From an uncultured Collinsella sp. (lineage in GTDB: Bacteria > Actinomycetota > Coriobacteriia > Coriobacteriales > Coriobacteriaceae): a stretch of 37,520 nt of DNA. Both the position numbers and the translations under genes were made by a program. The notes under the pieces were generated by a model. That model was not told the origin of the DNA and did not search any database. It worked only from the letters and a program-made list of their open reading frames with translations. The stretch covers positions 1 to 37,520 of the forward strand of contig CABRYP010000026.1 in NCBI GenBank assembly GCA_902475245.1. The letters run 5' to 3'. Positions 7,618 through 15,649 of the stretch are shown here, one piece after another (within the stretch, counting starts at the first letter, position 1; every line of letters starts with the position of its first letter).

Positions 7618-8550
7618 CTACAGGTGGCTGATGATCAGTTCCATCTTGCCTTCGAGATCGATGGAGCTGACGGTGCTCGGGGCCAGCAGGTGGCTTCCCT
7701 TGTGGACGGGGTCGCCGCAGACGGTGCCTTCGCCGTCGATGACCGACAGACACATGAAGGGCCAGCGCTGGTCGAGGGTTTTGCTGCCGTCGACGCGCAC
7801 ACGATCGACGGTGTAGCAGGAGTTAGACTCGAGCTCGGTCACGCCGTTCACCTCGGGCGCGGTCACCGTGCCGTCGGTCGGAGCCTGGGCATCAAAGTCG
7901 ATGCAGTCGAGGCTCTGCTCAATGTGCAGCGGGCGCAGGTTGCCGTCGGTGCCGGGACGGTCGTAGTCGTACAGACGATACGTCACGTCGCTCGACTGCT
8001 GCGTCTCCAAAATGAGCGTGCCGGTCTTGATGGCGTGCACGGTACCGGAATCAATCTGGAAAAAGTCGCCCTTGTGAATCGGCAACACGTTGAGCATGTC
8101 GTCCCAACGTCCTTCCTCGATCATTTGTGCGGCCTCGGCGCGGTCCTTGGCACGCTGGCCGACGATGATCGTGGCGTCGGGCTCGCAGTCCAGCACATAC
8201 CAACACTCGGTTTTGCCCAGGCTACCGTTCTCGTGCTCGGCAGCGTACTCGTCGTTGGGATGAATCTGGATCGAAAGGTCGTCCTTGGCGTCCAGAATCT
8301 TAATGAGCAGCGGGAACTCCTTGCCCTCGCAGTTGCCAAAGAGCTCGCGATGCTCGGCCCACAGCCACGACAGCGTGTGGCCGGCATACGGGCCCTCCGC
8401 AATCTGGCAGTCGCCGTTGGGGTGGGCCGAGATGGCCCAGCACTCACCGATGGGGCCATCGGGAATGTCGTAGCCAAATACGGTTTCGAGCTGGCGACCG
8501 CCCCAGATCTTCTCGTGGAAGATCGGCGTCAGCTTAATCAAATCGGACAT
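7618..8550 (-). CDS. manA: mannose-6-phosphate isomerase, class I
   Basis: Zinc enzyme interconverting mannose-6-phosphate and fructose-6-phosphate, linking mannose use to glycolysis and supplying mannose-6-P for glycans. 310 residues, the short Firmicute-type length. Zinc-site motifs are visible: SIQIHPNDEYAAEHE in the first half, and TVHAIKTGTLILETQQSSD followed by VTYRLYDYDR further on. The N-terminus MSDLIKLTPIFHEKIWGGR is typical. I chose the ATG at 8550 because GGGGG sits 7 bp upstream of it; the ATG at 8556 would be only 1 bp from that site. It shares its direction with the GntR regulator gene upstream. Confidence 0.93.
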   Translation of the reverse strand: MSDLIKLTPIFHEKIWGGRQLETVFGYDIPDGPIGECWAISAHPNGDCQIAEGPYAGHTLSWLWAEHRELFGNCEGKEFPLLIKILDAKDDLSIQIHPNDEYAAEHENGSLGKTECWYVLDCEPDATIIVGQRAKDRAEAAQMIEEGRWDDMLNVLPIHKGDFFQIDSGTVHAIKTGTLILETQQSSDVTYRLYDYDRPGTDGNLRPLHIEQSLDCIDFDAQAPTDGTVTAPEVNGVTELESNSCYTVDRVRVDGSKTLDQRWPFMCLSVIDGEGTVCGDPVHKGSHLLAPSTVSSIDLEGKMELIISHL

Positions 8551-8624
8551 GTTCATACCCCCATTGTGTTGCGCGGGCGCTGCACAAAACAGCTCAAAGC
8601 GAGCGCCCGGATGACTACAAAAAC

Positions 8625-9344
8625 CTATGCCAACGTTACGTTGTGCAACTCAAAGCGGTCGCCAACGTTGCGCGAGACCGAATACTCAAAGGCGGCGCCG
8701 CTGTCCAAAAAGCCAATCTGGGTGAGCTCGAGCAGGGGAGAGCCAGGCTTGGTGTCCAAGCGCTTGGCTTCTTCCTCGGTTGCTGCCACGGCGCGAATGG
8801 TACGGTGGAAGCTCGAAATCTTCAGCCCACATTGCTCGCGGATGAAGTGGTAGACCGATCCGTACAGGTCCTTCTTTTTAAGGCCTGGAATCAGCTCGAG
8901 GGGCATGTAGGTGTACTCGATAACGATGGGCTTCTCATCGGCCTGACGCACGCGCACGATGTGATAGGCAAAGTCATCCTCGGCAATTCCCAGCTGGGCT
9001 GCGATGTCCGCTGGTGGATTAACAATCGAGAAATCGTAGACCACCGAGGTCACCTTCTCCCCGCGGTGCTCATACGAAAAACCCTGGGCACGGTCGTTTT
9101 TGCCCTGGAAAAACGCCTGGCCGGGAAGTCCCGCCGTGTCCTTAACGTAGGTACCCGATCCACGACGGCTGGTAATAAGACCTTCCTCGGTGATCTGCTC
9201 GATAGCTCGTTTGACGGTGATTTTGGAAACGCTATAGAGCTCGCAGAACTCAACGACGGTGGGAAGCTTGTCGCCCGGTTTAAGAGCGCCATCCTCGATG
9301 CTTCGACGGATATCCGCAGCGATCGTTTCGTATTTGGGAATCAT
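8625..9344 (-). CDS. GntR-family transcriptional regulator (HutC/UTRA type)
   Basis: 239 residues with the standard two-part layout: an N-terminal winged helix-turn-helix (about residues 1-70; MIPKYETIAADIRRSIEDG, then VSKITVKRAIEQITEEGLI and RRGSGTYV) and a C-terminal UTRA effector domain ending ELTQIGFLDSGAAFEYSVSR. UTRA domains bind small ligands, often sugar phosphates, which release the regulator from DNA. It sits between manA and a ROK glucokinase, so regulation of sugar-phosphate genes is a reasonable inference; the ligand cannot be read from sequence. The ATG at 9344 is preceded by GGAAAGGGGGTTCC. Confidence 0.9.
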   Translation of the reverse strand: MIPKYETIAADIRRSIEDGALKPGDKLPTVVEFCELYSVSKITVKRAIEQITEEGLITSRRGSGTYVKDTAGLPGQAFFQGKNDRAQGFSYEHRGEKVTSVVYDFSIVNPPADIAAQLGIAEDDFAYHIVRVRQADEKPIVIEYTYMPLELIPGLKKKDLYGSVYHFIREQCGLKISSFHRTIRAVAATEEEAKRLDTKPGSPLLELTQIGFLDSGAAFEYSVSRNVGDRFELHNVTLA

Positions 9345-9412
9345 GGAACCCCCTTTCCGGCTTGATTGAATATAAAAGAAAGTATAGTCAACGCCTAGGT
9401 ATCCCTATTGCG

Positions 9413-9475
9413 TTTTGAAAAGTTCGAGAAGGATTATGCTAAAAGCCGCTCCGCATATAAAACTAGAGCGCTCTA
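9413..9475 (+). promoter_or_regulatory. candidate glucokinase promoter with operator palindrome
   Basis: TTTTGA (9413-9418), a 16-bp spacer and TATGCT (9435-9440) are followed by the perfect 12-bp palindrome TAGAGCGCTCTA at 9464-9475, near the start of any transcript. A palindrome centred on GCGC is typical of LacI or GntR operators. This lies in the 339-bp gene-free gap 9345-9683; beyond it I see only the small hairpin at 9604-9628. Confidence 0.35.
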
Positions 9476-9603
9476 AACGGATATACATGCGAATAATGTC
9501 GCGTTGAACAAATTGATTGGTCCGCGGACCGGGGCGAGTCGTTTTACCACCCAGCAAACCGAATCCCATGCCCTGCGTTTCCCCAGATAAAACCTGTCAA
9601 AAC

Positions 9604-9628
9604 AAACCTGTCCCTTTTTGGTAGGTTT
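9604..9628. repeat. small hairpin with GGGAC motif
   Basis: AAACCT (9604-9609) pairs with AGGTTT (9623-9628) around a loop whose complement reads ACCAAAAAGGGAC. AACCTGTC occurs twice in a row here (from about 9587 and 9605). It resembles the other GGGAC-containing intergenic repeats at 20843-20901 and 21972-22040. Confidence 0.4.
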
Positions 9629-9683
9629 TTGCCTTGGGAGCGGTACCATACAGGCAATGTTTAAACGAGAAAGGTGGGCTCCC

Positions 9684-10637
9684 ATGGAACCTAAGCAGTA
9701 TTACATCGGCATCGACGTCGGCGGCACTTCGGTTAAGGAGGGTCTGTTCGACGAGGACGGCAACCTGCTGGCCAAGGCCAGCGTGCCTACGCCTCCTATC
9801 GTTGACGCTGCGGGCTTTGCCGCGGTGACCGAGGCTATCGACCAGGTGGTCGCCAAGGCACAGATTCCGCGTGCCTTTGTGGCGGGCATTGGCCTGGCCG
9901 TTCCGTGTCCTATCCCGGCGTCGGGCGATGCCAAGGTCAAGGCCAACATTGCCATTAACCTGCCCGAACTGAGGATCGCCATTCAGAAGCACTGCCCCGA
10001 CGCGGTCGTTAAATACGAGAACGATGCCAACGCCGCTGCCATGGGCGAGGCCTGGCTCGGCTCTGCCAAGGGCGTACAGAACGTGGTGATGGTCACCATC
10101 GGTACCGGCGTGGGCGGCGGCGTTATCGTTAACGGCGACGTGGTATCGGGTGTTGTGGGCGCCGGCGGCGAGATTGGCCACATGTGCCTGAACCCGGCCG
10201 AGGAGCGCACCTGTGGCTGTGGCGGCCATGGCCACCTGGAGCAGTATTCCAGCGCTACCGGCGTGGTGAGCAACTACCTTGCCGAGTGCAAGAAGGCTGG
10301 CGTCGAGCCCATCGAGCTCACCGGCCCCTCAGATTCCAAGGACGTGTTCCAGGCCTGCCGCGAGGGCGACAAGCTCGCGCTGGCCGCGGCCGATACCATG
10401 GCCGACTATCTCGGTCGCGCCCTGGCACTTATCGCCAACGTGGTCGACCCCGAGATGTTCCTCATCGGCGGCGGCGCCTCCGCCTCGGCCGATGTTTACC
10501 TCGACAAGGTTCGCGAGCACTTTAAGCAGTACGCGCTCTCCGCCTCGCGCGAGACGCCCATTAAGGTTGCTTCGCTCGGAAACGACGCCGGTATCATCGG
10601 TGCCGCCTACGTGGCCCTGCGCGCCGCTGGCAAATAG
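9684..10637 (+). CDS. ROK-family glucokinase
   Basis: ATP-dependent sugar kinase, most likely phosphorylating glucose to glucose-6-phosphate in the cytoplasm. 317 residues from the ATG at 9684, with AAAGGTGG upstream. The phosphate-1 motif is GIDVGGTSVKEGLFD (residues 9-23). The catalytic region reads YENDANAAAMGEAWLG, followed by GTGVGGGVIVNGDVV. The ROK zinc site is TCGCGGHGHLEQYSS (three Cys plus His). Homologues include Streptomyces glucokinase and NagC-like proteins, but there is no N-terminal DNA-binding domain here, so this is an enzyme. Substrate is inferred; fructose, mannose or ManNAc kinases share the fold. Nearby manA supports hexose metabolism. Confidence 0.85.
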   Translation: MEPKQYYIGIDVGGTSVKEGLFDEDGNLLAKASVPTPPIVDAAGFAAVTEAIDQVVAKAQIPRAFVAGIGLAVPCPIPASGDAKVKANIAINLPELRIAIQKHCPDAVVKYENDANAAAMGEAWLGSAKGVQNVVMVTIGTGVGGGVIVNGDVVSGVVGAGGEIGHMCLNPAEERTCGCGGHGHLEQYSSATGVVSNYLAECKKAGVEPIELTGPSDSKDVFQACREGDKLALAAADTMADYLGRALALIANVVDPEMFLIGGGASASADVYLDKVREHFKQYALSASRETPIKVASLGNDAGIIGAAYVALRAAGK

Positions 10638-10770
10638 CTGGTGCAGGGGGGGGCGGGCTTGGTCCCCATGCTTGCTCCAAAATATGCCGTGGCCCTTCCG
10701 TCTGCGAAGGCTCGGCATCGGCGTGCTACCATAGCTACGTCCAAGTACACATATCAAGTGGAGGATATCC

Positions 10771-11694
10771 ATGGCAAACGTTCTTGTCTTTGGTCACCAG
10801 AACCCCGATAACGACGCCATCATGAGCGCCGTCGTCCTGTCCCAGCTGCTCAACCAGGTTGAGTATGCCGGCAACACCTACGAGGCCTGCGCCCTTGGTC
10901 AGCTTCCGGCAGAGTCCGCCAAGCTGCTCGCCGACGCCGGCATCGCCGAGCCCCGCGTGATCGAGTCCGTCGAGGCCGGTCAGCTCGTCGTCCTTACCGA
11001 CCACAACGAGTCCGCCCAGTCCGTCGCCGGCCTTAAGGACGCCACGGTCTTTGGTGTCGTCGACCATCACCGCATCGGCGACTTCGAGACCGCCGGCCCG
11101 CTGCACTACATCTGCCTGCCCTGGGGCTCCAGCTGCACCATCGTCACCAAGCTCGCCGACGTGCTCGGCGTTGAGCTTTCCGACGTCCAGGCCAAGCTGC
11201 TGCTCTCGGCCATGATGACCGACACGCTCATGCTCAAGAGCCCCACCACCACCGATGTCGACCGCGCCGTCGCCGCCAAGCTCGGCGAGCAGGTGGGCGT
11301 CGACCCGGTCAAGTTTGGCATGGAGGTCTTCCTTACCCGCCCGTCCGGCTCCTTCACCGCTGCCGAGATGGTCGGCAACGACATCAAGATGTTCGAGCCC
11401 GCCGGCAAGAAGCTGCTCATCGGCCAGTACGAGACCGTCGACAAGAGCCGTGCGCTTGGCATGATTGACGAGATCCGCGAGGCCATGCGCGCCTACGCCG
11501 CCGAGAAGGGTGCCGACGGCATTGTCCTGTGCATCACCGACATCATGGAGGAGGGCTCGCAGGTCCTGCTCGAGGGCGAGACCGAGGCTGCTCAGAAGGG
11601 CCTGGGCATTGCCGACGAGCACGACGGCGTCTGGATGCCGGGCGTCCTCTCCCGTAAGAAGCAGGTCGCTGCCCCCATCATGGCCGCCTGCTAG
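10771..11694 (+). CDS. ppaC: manganese-dependent inorganic pyrophosphatase (family II)
   Basis: Hydrolyses pyrophosphate to phosphate, driving nucleic-acid and other biosynthetic reactions. 307 residues, the standard family II length. DHH-family metal ligands are in place: GHQNPDND at residues 8-15 (His9, Asp13, Asp15), Asp77 in VLTDHNES, and VDHHRIGDFE with Asp98-His99-His100. The C-terminal DHHA2 domain ends with SRKKQVAAPI, the substrate-binding Arg-Lys-Lys signature. There are no CBS domains, so it lacks nucleotide regulation. The ATG at 10771 has GTGGAGG upstream. A strong terminator follows, so the gene appears monocistronic. Confidence 0.95.
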   Translation: MANVLVFGHQNPDNDAIMSAVVLSQLLNQVEYAGNTYEACALGQLPAESAKLLADAGIAEPRVIESVEAGQLVVLTDHNESAQSVAGLKDATVFGVVDHHRIGDFETAGPLHYICLPWGSSCTIVTKLADVLGVELSDVQAKLLLSAMMTDTLMLKSPTTTDVDRAVAAKLGEQVGVDPVKFGMEVFLTRPSGSFTAAEMVGNDIKMFEPAGKKLLIGQYETVDKSRALGMIDEIREAMRAYAAEKGADGIVLCITDIMEEGSQVLLEGETEAAQKGLGIADEHDGVWMPGVLSRKKQVAAPIMAAC

Positions 11695-11713
11695 GTTTAG
11701 TTGACCGAACGCC

Positions 11714-11753
11714 ACGACCGGATCGCGGACGCCCCGCGCTCCGGTCGTTTTTT
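11714..11753 (+). terminator. terminator after ppaC
   Basis: ACGACCGGA (11714-11722) pairs with TCCGGTCGT (11740-11748), with a further GCGG/CCGC pairing inside, followed by a T-run through 11753. Confidence 0.85.
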
Positions 11754-11890
11754 GTGCATGCGCCGCGTCGTCTCTTGGACAGGCGTGCCCGTGCCGTTGA
11801 GCAAATAATGTTCAACCTGTGGTTCCGCTTTTCGGCCACGCCTGCGTGCTTGTCGTGCAGGGTAGGCTAGATGCAAGCGTAATACGTTAG

Positions 11891-11946
11891 AGCGCGGCGC
11901 CGCCACTTGGGCGGGCCGTGCTTTTTTAAGACGGGAGCTTTCCCGT
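11891..11946 (+). promoter_or_regulatory. terminator-like attenuator and second hairpin in the nhaA leader
   Basis: AGCGCGGCGCCGCC pairs with GGCGGGCCGTGCT (13 bp, one bulge, one G-U) and runs into six Ts at 11921-11927, an excellent intrinsic terminator. It ends only ~34 bp before the nhaA start. The gap between holds a second hairpin, ACGGGA-GCTT-TCCCGT (11931-11946), and the ribosome site AAAGGAG, but no room for a promoter. Transcripts reaching nhaA must therefore read through it, which suggests attenuation. CGCCGCG at 11761-11767 could pair with 11893-11899 as an anti-terminator, though this could be chance in GC-rich DNA. Confidence 0.5.
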
Positions 11947-11960
11947 GAAAGGAGCCGCCC

Positions 11961-13319
11961 ATGGCAGCAACCGAGCAGCTGTTCAACGTCCGTGAGCGCA
12001 AGCGCTTTGAACGCCACGACATTTGGGAGCGCATCGCCGAGAACGGCACGATTTCCGCCGCGGTTATGGTCATCGCCGCCATCGCCGCCGTCATTTGCGC
12101 CAATACCGATGCCTACGAGGCCATCCATCACTTTTTGGAGACCCCGCTGTATGTGGGTCTGGGCAACCTTACGGCCGGTCTTACCGTTGAACTTTTCGTC
12201 AACGACTTCCTCATGGCAATTTTCTTTTTGTTGGTGGGCATTGAGCTTAAGTACGAGATGACGGTCGGCGAGCTCAAGAATCCGCGTCAGGCCATGCTTC
12301 CCATGCTGGCGGCCGTGGGCGGCGTCGTCGTTCCCGCCTGCATCTACCTGATCTTTAACCATGCCGGCGCCCGCAACGGTTGGGCCATCCCCATGGCAAC
12401 CGATATTGCCTTTGCGCTGGGCGTGCTGTCGCTTTTGGGCAACCGCGTGCCCAACGGCGTGCGCGTGTTCTTCTCGACGCTCGCCATCGCCGACGACCTT
12501 ATCTCCATCGCCGCCATCGCCATCTTCTACGGTCAGAGCCCCAATCCGTTTTGGTTGGGCGCCGCCGCGCTGGTGACCTGCGCGCTCGTGTGGCTCAACA
12601 AGACGCAGCATTACCGCCTTGCCCCGTATTCGGTACTGGGCCTGCTGTTGTGGTTCTGCATGTTCAAGAGCGGTGTACATGCCACGCTTGCTGGCGTCAT
12701 CTTGGCCTTTACCATTCCGGCCAAGTGCGGCGTCAAGCTCGATAGCCTCACCGATTGGTTGGGCGAGTGCCTGCCGCTGCTCGATGACCGCTACGACGAC
12801 GAGGCGCACATCTTGGGCCAGCATGACTTTACCGTCTCGACCACCAGGGTCGAGCGCGTCATGCACCGCGTGACCCCGCCGCTCATCCGCATGGAGCGTC
12901 TGATCTCCACGCCGGTCAACTTTGTGATTCTGCCGATCTTTGCGTTCGTGAACGCACAGGTTCGCCTAGTGGGCGTGGACATGAGCACGCTGCTCACCGA
13001 CCCGGTGACGCTCGGCGTGTACTTTGGCATGCTGCTGGGCAAGCCGATCGGCATCTTTGGCATGACGTTTGCCCTGGTTAAGTTTAGGGTCTGCGAGCTG
13101 CCGCATAACGTTAACTGGCACATGATTGCCGGTGTGGGCATTCTGGGCGGCATCGGCTTCACCATGTCGATCCTCATCAGCGGCCTTGCCTTCCCGACGG
13201 CCCAGTTTGAGGTTCTGGCTGCCAAGGCCGCCATCCTTGCCGGTTCGGTCACCGCTGCCGTGCTCGGTATGATCTACATGAGCGTGGTCTGCAAACACCC
13301 CGCGCCCAAAGACAAGTAA
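11961..13319 (+). CDS. nhaA: Na+/H+ antiporter NhaA
   Basis: Inner-membrane electrogenic sodium/proton exchanger for pH and salt homeostasis. 452 residues, against about 390 for E. coli NhaA. The cation-binding pair of aspartates lies in TLAIADDLISIAAIA, and the other conserved stretches MATDIAFALGVLSLLGNRVP and LGGIGFTMSILISGLAF are intact. About a dozen hydrophobic segments are present. The extra length is an N-terminal ~30-residue charged stretch and a hydrophilic loop of about 45 residues (containing DDRYDDEAHILGQHDF) before the last five helices. The ATG at 11961 follows AAAGGAG. The leader carries a terminator-like hairpin. Confidence 0.95.
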   Translation: MAATEQLFNVRERKRFERHDIWERIAENGTISAAVMVIAAIAAVICANTDAYEAIHHFLETPLYVGLGNLTAGLTVELFVNDFLMAIFFLLVGIELKYEMTVGELKNPRQAMLPMLAAVGGVVVPACIYLIFNHAGARNGWAIPMATDIAFALGVLSLLGNRVPNGVRVFFSTLAIADDLISIAAIAIFYGQSPNPFWLGAAALVTCALVWLNKTQHYRLAPYSVLGLLLWFCMFKSGVHATLAGVILAFTIPAKCGVKLDSLTDWLGECLPLLDDRYDDEAHILGQHDFTVSTTRVERVMHRVTPPLIRMERLISTPVNFVILPIFAFVNAQVRLVGVDMSTLLTDPVTLGVYFGMLLGKPIGIFGMTFALVKFRVCELPHNVNWHMIAGVGILGGIGFTMSILISGLAFPTAQFEVLAAKAAILAGSVTAAVLGMIYMSVVCKHPAPKDK

Positions 13320-13336
13320 AAGCATATACAAGTTTG

Positions 13337-13374
13337 AAAACGCCGCCTGTGGACACCATCACAAGCGGCGTTTT
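13337..13374. terminator. bidirectional terminator after nhaA
   Basis: AAAACGCCGC (13337-13346) pairs with GCGGCGTTTT (13365-13374), giving A/T-runs on both sides. It separates nhaA from the convergent small gene at 13406-13660. Confidence 0.8.
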
Positions 13375-13405
13375 AGTCAATGGGGACGTTCTTAAATGAC
13401 TAGGT

Positions 13406-13660
13406 TTATTCCACGGTGCCGTAGACGGCGCCCCAGCCGTGGGCGGCCAAGGCGGAGTTGAGCTGGTCGCAAAGTGACTGGCGGTCGTAATAGCCGGGCG
13501 GTAGCAGGTTGACGATTTCCATGAGATTGGGCGCCAGGTCCAAGATTTCGGCTTGTACGATCAGATCCAGGCGGTCGATGGCGTGGCGGTCGTAAAACAG
13601 TCCGTCGACCAGGCGCTGCAGGTCGCCGAATTCCTCGGCCTGAAACGATCCGTACTCCAT
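13406..13660 (-). CDS. small conserved-looking hypothetical protein
   Basis: 84 residues from the ATG at 13660 (MEYGSFQAEEFGDLQRL), chosen because a perfect AAGGAGG lies upstream; an in-frame ATG at 13711 has no comparable site. The protein is acidic and mostly helical with alternating Leu, a central DLIVQAEILDLAPNLMEI stretch and a Gly/Tyr turn (LLPPGYYDRQ). It has no signal peptide, no membrane segment and no cysteines. I do not recognise a family. It is convergent with nhaA across a bidirectional terminator and divergent from the aminotransferase gene, so it is probably transcribed alone. The strong ribosome site and G/C third positions support a real gene. Confidence 0.65.
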   Translation of the reverse strand: MEYGSFQAEEFGDLQRLVDGLFYDRHAIDRLDLIVQAEILDLAPNLMEIVNLLPPGYYDRQSLCDQLNSALAAHGWGAVYGTVE

Positions 13661-13809
13661 AGTGCCTCCTTGGGCGCCCCACGCCGGCATGCGCGGCGAT
13701 TCGTAAATCATTGCGATGAACTTAATCTATCACGGCTTCATGCCGTTGCGGCGGTGGCGGTCTATACTTAGAAGAACTGCAACGTCCCGCTTCGCGAAAG
13801 GTCGCACCC

Positions 13810-15114
13810 ATGCAGACGATCTACCAGAAGATGGAAACCACCGAACTCGATGCCGCCATCGAGGCGCTCAAAGCCGAGGTCGCCGAGGTCAAGGCCAAGG
13901 GCCTGGCGCTCGACATGGCCCGCGGCAAGCCGTCGCCCTCCCAGGTGGACATCTCTCGACCCATGCTCGATATTCTCAATGCCGACGCCGATCTGCACGA
14001 CGGCAACGTCGACTGCTCCAACTACGGCTGCTTTGAGGGCATTCCCTCGGCACGCAAGCTGGCGGGGGAGTTCCTGGGTTGCCCTGCCGAGCAGACGCTC
14101 GTACTGGGTTCGTCGAGCCTTCTGATCGAGCACGATATCGCCGGCATGTTTTGGCGCTGCGGCTCGTGCGGCAGCGAGCCCTGGGAGGCTTACGAGGCCG
14201 CGCACGACGGCAAGAAGGTCAAATTCCTGTGCCCTGTTCCCGGCTACGACCGTCACTTTGGCATCACCGCCGACCTGGGCATCGAGAACGTTCCCGTCGC
14301 GATGACCGACAATGGTCCCGACATGGACGAGATCGAGTGCCTCGTTGCCGCCGACGATTCCATCAAGGGTATCTGGTGCGTGCCCAAGTATTCCAACCCC
14401 ACGGGCATCACCTTTAGCGAGGACACCGTGCGTCGCCTGGTCGAGATGCCCACGGCCGCGCCCGATTTCCGCATCTTCTGGGACAACGCCTACTGCGTGC
14501 ACGACCTGTACGACGAGACCGACGAGCTCGCAAACATCTTTGACCTCGCTCGCGCGGCGGGCACCGAGGACCGCGTGGTGGCCTTTGCCTCGACGTCCAA
14601 GATCACCTTCCCGGGCGCCGGCATCGGCTTTATCGGTGCGAGCCCCGCGGTTATCGCGGAGTTCTCCAAGCGTCTGAAGGCCGGCCTTATCAGCGCCGAC
14701 AAGCTCAACCAGCTGCGTCACGTGCGCTTCCTTCCCACCATCGAGGCGGTCAAGGAGCACATGAAAAAGCATGCCGAGTTCTTGCGCCCACGCTTTGAGG
14801 CCGTCGAGCGCAAGCTCACCGAGGGTTTGGGCGACACGGGCTGCGCCACTTGGACGCATCCCCGCGGCGGCTACTTTGTGAGCTTTGATGGTCCCGAGGG
14901 CTCGGCCCAAAAGGTCGCAGCGCTTTGTGCCGACCTGGGCGTCAAGCTCACGCCGGCTGGTGCTACCTGGCCTTATGGCAAGGATCCGCGCGACACCAAC
15001 ATCCGCATCGCGCCGAGCTATCCCACGGTCGATGACCTGGAGGCCGCGCTCGACGTGCTGGTGCTGGCCGTTAAGCTTGTCGCTGCCGAGCTTGCTCGTG
15101 CCGAGCGCGCCTAA
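13810..15114 (+). CDS. aspartate aminotransferase, class I subgroup Ic
   Basis: PLP enzyme of fold type I in the PF12897-type aminotransferase group, proteins annotated variously as alanine-glyoxylate or aspartate aminotransferase. 434 residues. The PLP lysine is Lys264 in FASTSKITFPGAGIGF. Other signatures are DMARGKPSPSQVDIS near the N-terminus, YGCFEGIPSARKL, PKYSNPTGITFSEDTV and RIFWDNAYCVHDLYDE; the Asn-Pro-Thr-Gly and Asp-x-Ala-Tyr elements contact PLP. The C-terminal Arg in TNIRIAPSYPTV binds the substrate carboxylate. It likely interconverts aspartate/2-oxoglutarate and oxaloacetate/glutamate; substrate choice is inferred from the family. A -10-like TATACT lies at 13763-13768. The ATG at 13810 follows GAAAGG. 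Confidence 0.88.
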   Translation: MQTIYQKMETTELDAAIEALKAEVAEVKAKGLALDMARGKPSPSQVDISRPMLDILNADADLHDGNVDCSNYGCFEGIPSARKLAGEFLGCPAEQTLVLGSSSLLIEHDIAGMFWRCGSCGSEPWEAYEAAHDGKKVKFLCPVPGYDRHFGITADLGIENVPVAMTDNGPDMDEIECLVAADDSIKGIWCVPKYSNPTGITFSEDTVRRLVEMPTAAPDFRIFWDNAYCVHDLYDETDELANIFDLARAAGTEDRVVAFASTSKITFPGAGIGFIGASPAVIAEFSKRLKAGLISADKLNQLRHVRFLPTIEAVKEHMKKHAEFLRPRFEAVERKLTEGLGDTGCATWTHPRGGYFVSFDGPEGSAQKVAALCADLGVKLTPAGATWPYGKDPRDTNIRIAPSYPTVDDLEAALDVLVLAVKLVAAELARAERA

Positions 15115-15180
15115 CGCCTAGGGCCCCGCAAGTCCGCGCCCAGTACTATCCGCACTTTCGATACGTAAAGGAGCGTATAC

Positions 15181-15495
15181 ATGGATTTGGGTATTTCCAC
15201 CAACCCCACACCGGAGATCTACACCATTAAGGTAACCGGCGAGATCGATATCTCTAACGCCGATAGCCTGCGCAATGCTATCGACCTGGCGCTCGAGCAG
15301 CCCACTGAGGCCGTTGAGCTCGATTTTGCCCAGGTGAGCTACATCGATTCGACGGGCATTGGCGTGCTCGTGGGCGCCGCGCACCACGCGGTCGACCACG
15401 GTAAGCGCTTTAGCTGCACTAATGTGCAGCCCCAGGTGATGCGCGTGGTTCAGCTGCTGGGCGTCGACCAGGAGATTTCGATCACGGCGGCATAA
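15181..15495 (+). CDS. STAS-domain anti-sigma-factor antagonist (SpoIIAA/RsbV-like)
   Basis: 104 residues, a single STAS domain of the usual length. The phosphorylatable serine is Ser57 in SYIDSTGIGVLV, the family signature for phosphorylation by an RsbW/SpoIIAB-type kinase. Unphosphorylated antagonists bind the kinase/anti-sigma factor and free an alternative sigma factor. No anti-sigma factor, sigma factor or phosphatase gene is present nearby, so it is an orphan here. The ATG at 15181 follows AAAGGAG. Spacing of about 65 bp from the aminotransferase stop allows co-transcription, but no functional link is evident. Confidence 0.88.
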   Translation: MDLGISTNPTPEIYTIKVTGEIDISNADSLRNAIDLALEQPTEAVELDFAQVSYIDSTGIGVLVGAAHHAVDHGKRFSCTNVQPQVMRVVQLLGVDQEISITAA

Positions 15496-15649
15496 TCTTT
15501 GCCCCCAAAAAGGGTGTGCCGTTTGGCATATGTTTGTGATGCGCTCGGACGTTTTGGCGTCCGGGCGCTATACTTGACCGAATGAATAGACGAGTTCCGG
15601 CCGAATGGCGCGGTGCGGGCTCGACTCACATCGAGCCTTGGAGGTATGT

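Noticed and set aside
7393..8853. A 486-codon open frame on the plus strand opposite manA
   Set aside because: It is antisense to a clear mannose-6-phosphate isomerase gene and arises from G/C third-position bias; its own start has no ribosome site and the translation shows no domain.
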